DNA from: Myxococcota bacterium
Lineage (GTDB): Bacteria > Myxococcota_A > UBA9160 > UBA4427
Reading direction: 5' to 3'
DNA: 37,651 bases
NCBI GenBank assembly: GCA_028278345.1
Contig: JANQEL010000273.1
Location: forward strand, 1-37,651
Positions 8,108 through 15,606 of the stretch are shown here, piece after piece. Numbering within the stretch: the first letter of the stretch is position 1; each line of letters begins with the position of its first letter. The translations under genes and the position numbers were made by a program. Under the pieces are notes generated by a model, which worked only from the letters and a program-made list of their open reading frames with translations, was not told the origin of the DNA and did no database searches.

Positions 8108-8590
8108 CTACGCGTAGACGGCGCGGGTCAACCAGTCGGCCACGAGGGCCGGCTTGTCGCTGCCTTCGACCTCGACCGTCATCGTCTGGGTCTGCTGCAC
8201 GGCGTTGCCCTTCAGCTCGACCTTCGAGAGCAGCTTGTGCACGCGAATGCGCGAGCCAACGGGAACCGGGCTGATGAAGCGCACCTTCTCGAAGCCGTAG
8301 TTCACGCCCATCATCATGCCTTCGAAGCGCGCCTTGTCGACGTTCTCCGGGTTCGCCGAAGCACCGAGGTGCGTGAGCATCGAGAGGGTGAGGAAACCGT
8401 GGGCGATCGGACCGCCGAAGGGGGTCTGCTTCGCGCGTTCGGGATCGACGTGGATGAACTGGTGATCGAGGGTGACGTCGGCGAACTGGTTCACGATGTC
8501 CTGGGTGACCTCGAACCAGTCTCCGGTGGCTTCTTCCTTTCCCTCGACGGCCTTGAACAGCTCATAGGCCTTCTGCGCATTCTCGGACAT
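8108..8590 (-). CDS. MaoC-like (R)-specific enoyl-CoA hydratase
   Basis: A 160-residue single hot-dog protein with the hydratase-2 signature DHQFIHVDPERAKQTPFGG followed by PIAHGFLTLSM. By comparison with PhaJ-type hydratases, the catalytic pair is Asp42 and His47. It would add water to a trans-2-enoyl-CoA (R-isomer) or act on a related acyl-CoA. The ATG at 8590 has an AAGGAG ribosome site about 8 nt away. It sits between the ABM-domain gene (43 bp upstream) and the GNAT gene (12 bp downstream), consistent with one operon. Single-domain members can be stand-alone hydratases or work with an acyl-CoA pathway encoded elsewhere. Confidence 0.9.
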   Translation of the reverse strand: MSENAQKAYELFKAVEGKEEATGDWFEVTQDIVNQFADVTLDHQFIHVDPERAKQTPFGGPIAHGFLTLSMLTHLGASANPENVDKARFEGMMMGVNYGFEKVRFISPVPVGSRIRVHKLLSKVELKGNAVQQTQTMTVEVEGSDKPALVADWLTRAVYA

Positions 8591-8633
8591 GCGGGCTTCT
8601 CCTTGACTCCTGGGGATCTCGACTTCGAAGGGC

Positions 8634-8915
8634 TCAGACTTCTTCGATCATGATGATCTCGGGGGCCCCGGCCAGGATGCCGGCGAAGACCGCGCCCTTG
8701 CTCGCGAGGTTCTTGCCGTGGATCTTGAACGCCTCTTCGCTCTCGTACTTCTCGTAGAAGACGAAGGCCGTCGGGTCGTCCTGTCGCTGATGGACCGTAT
8801 AGACCAGGGTTCCCTCTTCGCTCGCGAGGGTTTCCTCGGCGAGCTGCTTGAGCGCCACCTTGGCTTCTTCGACCTTGTCTTCCTTGATCTTCAGATTTGC
8901 GATCACGCTGGGCAT
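8634..8915 (-). CDS. Antibiotic biosynthesis monooxygenase (ABM)-domain protein
   Basis: A 93-residue dimeric alpha-beta barrel protein. Its pattern is MPSVIANLKIKEDKVEEAK at the N terminus, then TLVYTVHQRQDDPTAFVFYE and a final beta strand PEIIMIEEV. These match the ABM/YgiN-like family, which includes quinol monooxygenases and heme-degrading enzymes but also many members of unknown role. The start at 8915 is chosen because an AAAGGA ribosome site (8923-8928) lies 7 nt upstream; an in-frame start further upstream would run through the inverted repeat of the leader. It is the first gene of the minus-strand run and diverges from the aminotransferase gene. Confidence 0.85.
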   Translation of the reverse strand: MPSVIANLKIKEDKVEEAKVALKQLAEETLASEEGTLVYTVHQRQDDPTAFVFYEKYESEEAFKIHGKNLASKGAVFAGILAGAPEIIMIEEV

Positions 8916-9060
8916 GGCGGTGTCCTTTCGGGGGTGGGTTGGGGGTCGGCCCATCACGATAACCCAACCCCACCCAGCCACGGCAACCGAGCGGGGATCG
9001 CCCTAAACTCGGGCCCGCGCCACGCACCACGCCACGCCTGGCCGAACGCAGGAGATTCCG
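8916..9060. promoter_or_regulatory. Divergent promoter region with inverted repeat
   Basis: A 145-bp gap between two divergent genes, so it should hold promoters for both. It contains an inverted repeat: GGGTTGGG (8936-8943) and CCCAACCC (8963-8970), extendable by 4 bp with one bulged base. In the ABM transcript this would form a hairpin just before the ribosome site. On the other side AGGAGA (9050-9055) is the ribosome site of the aminotransferase gene. I could not identify convincing -35/-10 boxes. Confidence 0.45.
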
Positions 9061-10422
9061 ATGGCCGACGACAACCTCTCACGACTCGACGCCGAAAGCC
9101 TCTGGCATCCGCTGACCCAGCACCAGGGCATCGAGGCCTCGCCGCCGCGCTTCATCGAGCGGGGTGAGGGCTGTTATCTCTACGACGCCGACGGCAACCG
9201 CTTCTACGACGCCGTCTCGGGGCTTTGGTGCGTGAACGTGGGCCACGGACGCGAAGAGCTCGCCCAGGTCGCGGCCGAACAGATGAAGAAGCTCTCCTAC
9301 GTGCCGGGCACGATGAGTCACGAACCAGGGGTGCGCCTCGCGGCGAAGCTCGTCGAACTCCTCGGCTACCCCGCGCGGGTCTACTACTCGAACAGCGGAT
9401 CCGAAGCGAACGAAGCGGCGTTCAAGATGGCGCGACAGTATCAGGTCCAACGAACGGGTATAGAGACCAGTGGAGGACAGGGGCGTTACAAGATCATCGC
9501 CCGGCATCGCGGCTATCACGGCTGCACCCTGGGCGCGCTTTCGGCCACCGGCAACTGGGAACGCCGCCACGGCTACGAACCGCTCGTGCCCGGCTTCGTC
9601 TTCACCGATGCCCCCGACCCGTATCGCGGAGTCGATCGCTGCGCGGAAAAGCTCGAAGAAACGATCCTTCGCGAGGGGGCGAACAGCGTCGCCGCCTTCA
9701 TCACCGAGACGATCGTCGCCGGCGGCGGGCTCCTGTTCCCGCCCGACGACTACCTGCCGGCTGTACGCGAGATATGCACGAAGTACGGCGTGCTGTTGAT
9801 CATCGACGAAGTCGTCACCGGTTTCGGGCGCACGGGCAAGATGTTCGCCCACCAACACTGGGGGGTTAAGCCCGACATCATCACGATGGCCAAGGGAATC
9901 GCCAGCGGTTACATGCCGCTGGCCGCCACGGTGGCGAGCGAAGAGGTATTCAGGGCCTTCGACGGAACGCCGGCGAGTCACCGACACTTCCGCCACGTGA
10001 ACACCTTCGGCGGGCATCCCGTCTCGACGGCGGTCGGCCTCGAGAACCTCGCCATCATCGAACGCGAAGGTCTGGTCGAGCGCGTGGCGGATTCGGGCAG
10101 GAGCTTGATGGCTCGCCTCGAGAAGCTCTACAGCCATCCGAATGTCGGCGACGTGCGCGGCAAGGGGTTGCTGTTCGGCATCGAACTGGTGGCCGACAAG
10201 GTCAGCAAGCAGCCGGCGCCCGCCGATCGGGTGGCCGCAGTGCTCGCCGGCTGTGCGAAGCGCGGGGTGATCATCGGACGCACCGCCGAGACGAGCCCCG
10301 GGCAAGGGAACATCCTCATCATGGCGCCTCCCTTCGTGAGCACCGAAGCGGAGTTCGAGCTGCTCGCCGCGAGCCTCGACGAATCACTCAGCGAAGCATT
10401 CAGTGATGTCGCAGCGGCCTGA
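9061..10422 (+). CDS. Class III PLP-dependent omega-aminotransferase
   Basis: A 453-residue fold-type I aminotransferase. PLP-binding features are NSGSEANE (111-118), RGYHGCTLGALS (150-161), the Asp of IIDEVVTGFGRTGK (Asp249) and the Schiff-base Lys278 in ITMAKGIASG. The opening LWHPLTQH and overall length resemble omega-amino acid:pyruvate, taurine:pyruvate and putrescine-type transaminases, which move the terminal amino group of an amine onto pyruvate or another 2-oxo acid. The exact donor cannot be decided. The start ATG has a good AGGAGA site 5 nt upstream. Acetate kinase follows 21 bp later in the same frame and strand; no Xsc-type sulfoacetaldehyde gene is present, so taurine use is not supported. 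Confidence 0.92.
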   Translation: MADDNLSRLDAESLWHPLTQHQGIEASPPRFIERGEGCYLYDADGNRFYDAVSGLWCVNVGHGREELAQVAAEQMKKLSYVPGTMSHEPGVRLAAKLVELLGYPARVYYSNSGSEANEAAFKMARQYQVQRTGIETSGGQGRYKIIARHRGYHGCTLGALSATGNWERRHGYEPLVPGFVFTDAPDPYRGVDRCAEKLEETILREGANSVAAFITETIVAGGGLLFPPDDYLPAVREICTKYGVLLIIDEVVTGFGRTGKMFAHQHWGVKPDIITMAKGIASGYMPLAATVASEEVFRAFDGTPASHRHFRHVNTFGGHPVSTAVGLENLAIIEREGLVERVADSGRSLMARLEKLYSHPNVGDVRGKGLLFGIELVADKVSKQPAPADRVAAVLAGCAKRGVIIGRTAETSPGQGNILIMAPPFVSTEAEFELLAASLDESLSEAFSDVAAA

Positions 10423-10443
10423 GGCTTTGCTTTCGGTCCCGGC

Positions 10444-11637
10444 TTGAAGATCCTCGTCGCGAACTGCGGGAGTTCTTCCCTCAAGGCGAAGCTCTTCGAC
10501 GAGGGCGACGTCGTGCTTGCCTCGGGCCAGGTCACGGGGCTCGATGCGGGGGCTTCGAGCACGCGCTTGCAGATCGCGTGGGGTGGGCAGGAGCGGGAAG
10601 AAGAAGTCAGCGCGAAGGACCACGCAGGGGCTTTCGATCTGCTTTCGCGCGCGTTGCTCGATGCCACGGGTTCGGCTGAGCCCGACGCGATCGGGCACCG
10701 CGTGGTTCACGGCGGGGACCGGTTCTCGCAGGCCACGTTGATCGATGACGAAGTCGAAGCGGCGATCGAAGCCCTCGTCCCGTTGGCGCCCCTTCACAAT
10801 CCCCTGTGTCTCGTGGGCATTCGCGCGGCGCGGCGCGCCTTCCCGCAGGCTCGACACGTCGCGGTCTTCGATACCGCCTTCCACCAGACCCTTCCAGAGT
10901 CGGCCTACCTCTATGCCCTGCCCTACGACGCGTACGCGCGCGACGGGGTGCGGCGCTACGGCTTTCACGGCAGTTCGCATCGCTCGGTGTCCCAGCGCGC
11001 GATCGAGTGGCTGGGCCGCGGCCCCGATGGAACGCGCGTCATCACCTGCCATCTGGGTGCGGGCTGCTCGACTGCGGCAATCCGCGATGGACGTTCGATC
11101 GACACCTCGATGGGCATGACGCCTCTCGAAGGTCTCGTGATGTCGACGCGTTCGGGGGATGTCGATCCCGGCGTGTACGCATTCCTCGCGGAGCGTCGCG
11201 GCCTCGATGCCAGGGAAGTCGAGGCGATCCTGCAGAAGGAGAGCGGCCTGTTCGGCCTTTCGGGCCACACGGGCGACCTGAAGCGGCTGTTCGAACTCGC
11301 GGAGAGCGGCGACGAAGCCGCCGAGCGCGCACTCGCCGTGTTCTGCCATCGGGTACGCCGCTACATCGGTGCCCATCTCGGGGTGCTGGGCGGAGTCGAT
11401 GCCCTCGTCTTCACGGGCGGTGCCGGCGAGAACAGCCCTGCCCTGCGCGCCCGGATCCTCGGCGGCATGGAGGGTCTGGGGCTCGTGGTCGACGAGGCCC
11501 GCAACCTCGCCTGTGCGGGTCGGGAGGGGACGATCTCTGCACCGGAATCGCGTGCGGAGATCTACGTCATCGAAGCCGACGAAGAACGAGCCATCGCCGA
11601 CGAAACGCGTGAACTCGTGGAGCGACTGCCGAGCTAG
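10444..11637 (+). CDS. ackA: Acetate kinase (TTG start)
   Basis: Interconverts acetate + ATP and acetyl phosphate + ADP (or a short-chain homologue such as propionate). The 397 residues carry the ASKHA-fold signatures in order: NCGSSSLK at the N terminus, FDTAFHQTLP, GFHGSSHR, HLGAGCST, DTSMGMTPLEG, MSTRSGDVDPG and FTGGAGENS. The start is an unusual TTG at 10444: the aminotransferase stop at 10420-10422 is in the same frame and no ATG or GTG lies between. The family's first strand (KILVANCGSSS) also begins at once. No phosphotransacetylase gene is nearby. The 3' end overlaps the stop of the convergent HAD-PlsC gene in a shared CTAG. Confidence 0.95.
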   Translation: MKILVANCGSSSLKAKLFDEGDVVLASGQVTGLDAGASSTRLQIAWGGQEREEEVSAKDHAGAFDLLSRALLDATGSAEPDAIGHRVVHGGDRFSQATLIDDEVEAAIEALVPLAPLHNPLCLVGIRAARRAFPQARHVAVFDTAFHQTLPESAYLYALPYDAYARDGVRRYGFHGSSHRSVSQRAIEWLGRGPDGTRVITCHLGAGCSTAAIRDGRSIDTSMGMTPLEGLVMSTRSGDVDPGVYAFLAERRGLDAREVEAILQKESGLFGLSGHTGDLKRLFELAESGDEAAERALAVFCHRVRRYIGAHLGVLGGVDALVFTGGAGENSPALRARILGGMEGLGLVVDEARNLACAGREGTISAPESRAEIYVIEADEERAIADETRELVERLPS

Positions 11638-13058
11638 TCCTCGTCGAGGGTGCGTTGGTAGAGATCGCGCACTTCGGCGATGTGCTCGTCGATATCTTCC
11701 AATTGCCAGTCGTCGACTTCGATCGGCGGATGCACCACGACCTCCACCGTGGCCGGGCGGATCACGATCGCCTTGCGCGGCAACGCATCGAGGGCGTTCT
11801 TGATCACCACGGGCACGATCGGTGCGCCGGTCTCGAGGGCCATGCGGAAGGCGCCCTTCTTGAAGCGGCCCAACCGCTTGGTCGCGCTGCGGGTGCCTTC
11901 CGGGGCGATCATGATCGAGAGCCCACGGCGAATCGCGGCCTCGGCGTTCTTCAGCGACTCGACGGCCTTCACGCTGTTGCCCCGGTCGACGAAGACCGTG
12001 CCCGCCAGGTCGGCGATCTGCCCGATGATGGGCTGATCCTTGATCTCGCGCTTCGCGACGCCCACGACGTCGCGTCGCAGGAGCTTCGACATGATGATCG
12101 CATCGAGCCCACTCTGGTGGTTGAAGATGAAGATCGCGGGTCGATGGGACCAGATGTGCTCTTCACCGCTGACCTGGACCTCGACGCCCGTGAGCGCGGT
12201 CGAAAGGTCCGCGTACGTCGACGCCATCATGTCCATGCCACGACGCAGACTCCCACTCGCGATCGCAGCGGGGATGCCCACCATGGCCGCCGGTGCCAGG
12301 GCGCTGAGCGACGCGGCCAGACCCACGACTTCACGCAGACTCGGCGTTCCGCGACTGTCGAAGCGGAACACGGGCCATCCGTTGCGCGTCGCAATCCGCG
12401 TGAGCTGGCTGTCGGGATTGATCAGGCGCGGGTAGCCCACGATGTTCAGCAGGGGGAGATCATCGGTGCTGTCCGTGTAGAAGTAGCTCTGCGAGAGGTC
12501 GAGATCGAAACGCTCGGCCAGATCGCGCCCCGCCTTCGCCTTGCCCTCGCGGAAACACGCGGGGCGCTCGACGCGGCCGGTGAACTTGCCGTCTTCGAAC
12601 TCGAGCTCGGTGCAGAGCACGTGCTCGATGCCCAGCTCGCGCGCCAGGGCGTCGACCTGGAAGTGGGTCGCCGACGAGATGATCGCCACCGTATGCCCGC
12701 GCTGCTGGTGCGCCTCGACGAGGGCGCGGCTTTCCGGATAGATCTCCATCACGAGCCGCTGATCGAAGACGCGCTCGCCCACTTCCGTGAGTTCTTCTTC
12801 GGAGAGCCCGACCAGATCCCCCGACGATTCCTCGATGAAGGTGGGAAAGCTCGTCTGGCTCATGCTGAAGCGTATCGCGCCGCCGATCGACGCGATGGTC
12901 TTCGCCACGTCGATGCCTTCGGTCGCGAACTTGTCGCGCATGAAGGCCGCGGCGGAGTAACCCGCGAGCAGCGTACGATCGACGTCGAAGAAGGCGCCGA
13001 TCTTCGGTCCGGAGGGTCCGCGTTCGATCGAACGCTTGAAGTCGGTTCGAGCGGCCAT
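11634..13058 (-). CDS. plsC: HAD-IB phosphatase fused to 1-acylglycerol-3-phosphate acyltransferase (PlsC)
   Basis: A 474-residue two-domain protein. Residues about 20-230 are a HAD-IB phosphatase with DVD (Asp25, Asp27 in FFDVDRTLL), IISSATHFQVD and YFYTDSTDDLPLL. Residues about 300-460 are a PlsC acyltransferase with the NH-x4-D box NHQSGLDA (His314, Asp319), FVDRGNS, APEGTRS (Glu387 region) and GAPIVPVVI. It should acylate lysophosphatidic acid to phosphatidic acid; the HAD substrate is unknown (annotated as phosphoserine phosphatase in mycobacterial homologues). The ATG at 13058 has GGAGA 5 nt upstream and is preferred to a TTG at 13103. PlsB lies 51 bp upstream; the pairing and fusion match Mycobacterium tuberculosis Rv2482c-Rv2483c as I recall it. 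Confidence 0.9.
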   Translation of the reverse strand: MAARTDFKRSIERGPSGPKIGAFFDVDRTLLAGYSAAAFMRDKFATEGIDVAKTIASIGGAIRFSMSQTSFPTFIEESSGDLVGLSEEELTEVGERVFDQRLVMEIYPESRALVEAHQQRGHTVAIISSATHFQVDALARELGIEHVLCTELEFEDGKFTGRVERPACFREGKAKAGRDLAERFDLDLSQSYFYTDSTDDLPLLNIVGYPRLINPDSQLTRIATRNGWPVFRFDSRGTPSLREVVGLAASLSALAPAAMVGIPAAIASGSLRRGMDMMASTYADLSTALTGVEVQVSGEEHIWSHRPAIFIFNHQSGLDAIIMSKLLRRDVVGVAKREIKDQPIIGQIADLAGTVFVDRGNSVKAVESLKNAEAAIRRGLSIMIAPEGTRSATKRLGRFKKGAFRMALETGAPIVPVVIKNALDALPRKAIVIRPATVEVVVHPPIEVDDWQLEDIDEHIAEVRDLYQRTLDED

Positions 13059-13063
13059 GGGGG

Positions 13064-13068
13064 TCTCC
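13064..13068 (-). promoter_or_regulatory. Shine-Dalgarno deciding the HAD-PlsC start
   Basis: GGAGA on the minus strand, 5 nt before the ATG at 13058. The alternative in-frame start, a TTG at 13103, has no comparable site. Confidence 0.6.
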
Positions 13069-13109
13069 AGGTTCGAGCCGTCAGCCAAGATTGGAGCCGT
13101 CAACCCAAA

Positions 13110-15533
13110 TTATAGACGGGCCGCCGCCGCTCGGCGCGCCTCGGCCACGGCGTCGATCACCGTGATGCGTCGCAACACCTCCCGCAGCTCCGAAACCCAG
13201 GCCTCTCGCTCACCCTGAAGGGTTTCGGGGTCGCCTTCGATCAGCCCGCGATTCGCTGCGAGGCGCAATCCATTCTGCAGCAGCAACTTCGAAACCGATT
13301 CTGCGCTCCGGATCCGCCGCTGCAGCGTGTACTGCTTGCCCCAGACCATGCACTCCTTGAGCAACTTCGCTTCGTCTCCCGCGGGCTCGCCTTCCAGCAT
13401 CACCAGGCGATCCGCCACCACCTGGTAGGCCTCGACGAAGGAGCGAAGGGTGCGGTGGGCATGATAGGGACGGATCACGTCGAAACAGGATCGCGCGGCC
13501 TTGGGCTCGGCGATCGTGTCCTCCCAACTATCCGAGTAGAGGGAGAGCTCCTGCTTCATCTCGGTGCGGAAGTCCTCCTTCTCCGGAAAGAAGAAGTCGA
13601 ACTTCAGCAGATCGCGCAGCGCCATCGCTTCTTCCCAGAAGGCCTCTGCGGAGTCGCCTTCGGTGGTTTCGGATGCGCGCAACAACGCGACCTCGAGGAT
13701 CGCGCTGCTCACCAGGAAGTGGATCACGGTGTTGCGGTAGTACGCCGCCGCGAGGTGTTGATCCGAAGCAATCGAGTAGATGACCTCGGGCCCCTCGTCG
13801 AAGCGCATCAGTACACCGCTCTCGACCAGGGGCTGGAGCACCTGGTCGACGTATTCGAGGGTGTTGAACTCGAGCTTCGTCGTCGTCGGCAGGCCGCGCT
13901 TCGTCACGTAGTTCACGAGATTCGTGAGCGATGTGTGGATCTCGGCCAGGCTCATGCCGCGATCTCCGCACGCGAGTAGCGCCACCATCGAAAGCGAGAT
14001 CGGCGTAATGGGCGTCACCCGATTGATTCGCGTGCACACCTCGAAGGCCAGCTTCGGGACCGTCAGGTCGTCTTCGCTTCGCGCGTGGCCGTTCGAATCG
14101 GGGGGGCCGAGGGCCGCGCGCAGGGAGAGCGGTTCGCCGAAGCGTGCGTCGATTCCGCCGAATTGGTGATCGAGCCCGCCGAGGAACTTCAACAGCCAGC
14201 TGAAGTTCTCGGCCTGCTTCTTGGCGCCGCGTTCTTCTCGCGTGTACTCGATCACCTCGGAGATCTGGTCGTACGCGATCGAGATCGGGATCAGGATGAC
14301 GTCGTCGGCCTTGCCCCGGCGATACGAATCCACGACGTAGGAGAGCATCCCGTAGCGCGGCGGCAGCAACTTCCCCGCGCGCGATCGTCCCCCTTCGATG
14401 AACCATTCGAGGGGGAAGCGCTTCTCGACGAGGAAGTCGATGTAGCTACGCAGGACGAACTTGTAGACCTCATTGTCCGCGAAGCTTCGGCGAATGAAGA
14501 AGATGCCCGCGCGGCGGACGATGGGGCCGGCGGGAAAGAAATTCATGTTGATGCCGCCGGCCGTGTGGTTGGGCGGCATCCCGTCCTCGTGAAGGATGCG
14601 GAAGATCACGGGGTGATCGAGATTCGATTTATGCGAGGGCAGGAAGGCGACGGGGTGGCGCTCTGCGAGTCGCTTGATCTCGTCGAGCTTTTCCTGATCG
14701 AAGCGAAGCCCGTCGTAGCCGCGCGTCGTCGACGAACGACACATCTGCGCGAAGATGTCGATCATCAGCGGGTTGTGGTTCGCGGCGATCTCCTTGAGAT
14801 AGCGCCGGGCGCGCTTGCTCACCCTCGATGGATCGATCCCCTCTTCGCGAGCGAGTCGGTCGAGGCCTCCCTCGAACGACGGTCGCGCCAGAATCTCCTC
14901 GTGAAGGAAGCGCGGCACCTTGTAGCGGTCGCCTCGCACCTTGCGTTCGGCCCGGTCGAGGGCCAGGGCCGCCTGGCGCGCCACGAAGGCGGCGAGCCCC
15001 ATCGTTTCCGCAACGTCGCGACCGCAGGCCGCACGCCAGCGTTCGCGTAGATCGCTCACCGGAGCCGGCTCGCCTGCGATCACTCGCACGCGATCGGGAG
15101 AGAAGCGCGCGATCCAGAGCGCCCGCAGCGCGCCGGGGTCGCGCGGGTCTCCGAAGCGGAGCACGTCGGAGAGCCGTGCAACCCGACGTCCCTTGCGCTC
15201 CCTGGGCAACCAGAGAACCCGCAGTGGGGTGAGCAGCGGATCGACGGATGTCGCCAGCGAGGGTTCGAGGGGCCCCATGCGGTTCACGCGCGTAATGCGC
15301 GATGAAGGAATGCGAACGGCTTCGACATCGGCGGGCGCCACGCCTTCGGGCCGATTCTCTTCGACCCAACGGCGCAGGATGCCCTCCTCGAGAGACGAGG
15401 CCGCGTCGAGCAGGAAGACGACGGGGCGCGAACCGTGATCGGGCCAGCGCGGGGCCCTTTCCGAGCCGCGCACCGGCCCCGCTGCGGGGTCGGTCTCGGG
15501 GGCTTGCTCCGACGCGCGAACGGGCTCGGTCAA
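13110..15533 (-). CDS. plsB: Glycerol-3-phosphate 1-O-acyltransferase PlsB
   Basis: First step of glycerophospholipid synthesis: transfer of an acyl chain to sn-glycerol-3-phosphate at the inner membrane. The acyltransferase motifs are in order: block I PSHKSNLDH (His-x4-Asp), block II AGIFFIRRSF following NMNFFPAGPIVRR, block III WFIEGGRSRAGKLLPP and block IV VILIPISIAYD. The long C-terminal region typical of PlsB follows (RNTVIHFLVSSAILEVALLR, then FFFPEKEDF). With a TTG start at 15533 the length is 807 residues, similar to E. coli PlsB; a GTG at 15473 would shorten it by 20. No ATG is available near the true N terminus, because upstream the frame runs into the phytanoyl-CoA dioxygenase gene. 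It is followed by the PlsC fusion gene. Confidence 0.92.
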   Translation of the reverse strand: MTEPVRASEQAPETDPAAGPVRGSERAPRWPDHGSRPVVFLLDAASSLEEGILRRWVEENRPEGVAPADVEAVRIPSSRITRVNRMGPLEPSLATSVDPLLTPLRVLWLPRERKGRRVARLSDVLRFGDPRDPGALRALWIARFSPDRVRVIAGEPAPVSDLRERWRAACGRDVAETMGLAAFVARQAALALDRAERKVRGDRYKVPRFLHEEILARPSFEGGLDRLAREEGIDPSRVSKRARRYLKEIAANHNPLMIDIFAQMCRSSTTRGYDGLRFDQEKLDEIKRLAERHPVAFLPSHKSNLDHPVIFRILHEDGMPPNHTAGGINMNFFPAGPIVRRAGIFFIRRSFADNEVYKFVLRSYIDFLVEKRFPLEWFIEGGRSRAGKLLPPRYGMLSYVVDSYRRGKADDVILIPISIAYDQISEVIEYTREERGAKKQAENFSWLLKFLGGLDHQFGGIDARFGEPLSLRAALGPPDSNGHARSEDDLTVPKLAFEVCTRINRVTPITPISLSMVALLACGDRGMSLAEIHTSLTNLVNYVTKRGLPTTTKLEFNTLEYVDQVLQPLVESGVLMRFDEGPEVIYSIASDQHLAAAYYRNTVIHFLVSSAILEVALLRASETTEGDSAEAFWEEAMALRDLLKFDFFFPEKEDFRTEMKQELSLYSDSWEDTIAEPKAARSCFDVIRPYHAHRTLRSFVEAYQVVADRLVMLEGEPAGDEAKLLKECMVWGKQYTLQRRIRSAESVSKLLLQNGLRLAANRGLIEGDPETLQGEREAWVSELREVLRRITVIDAVAEARRAAAARL

Positions 15534-15606
15534 GGCACGGCTCCAGCGAAGAGACGACCCTGTGTTGATAAGTCGTTCCGCGCCGGATGTCCAATCCCGC
15601 CGGAAC

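Noticed and set aside
9061..11637. Assigning the aminotransferase and acetate kinase to taurine degradation (tpa-xsc-pta type).
   Set aside because: No sulfoacetaldehyde acetyltransferase or phosphotransacetylase gene is present, and the aminotransferase motifs fit several omega-amine substrates.
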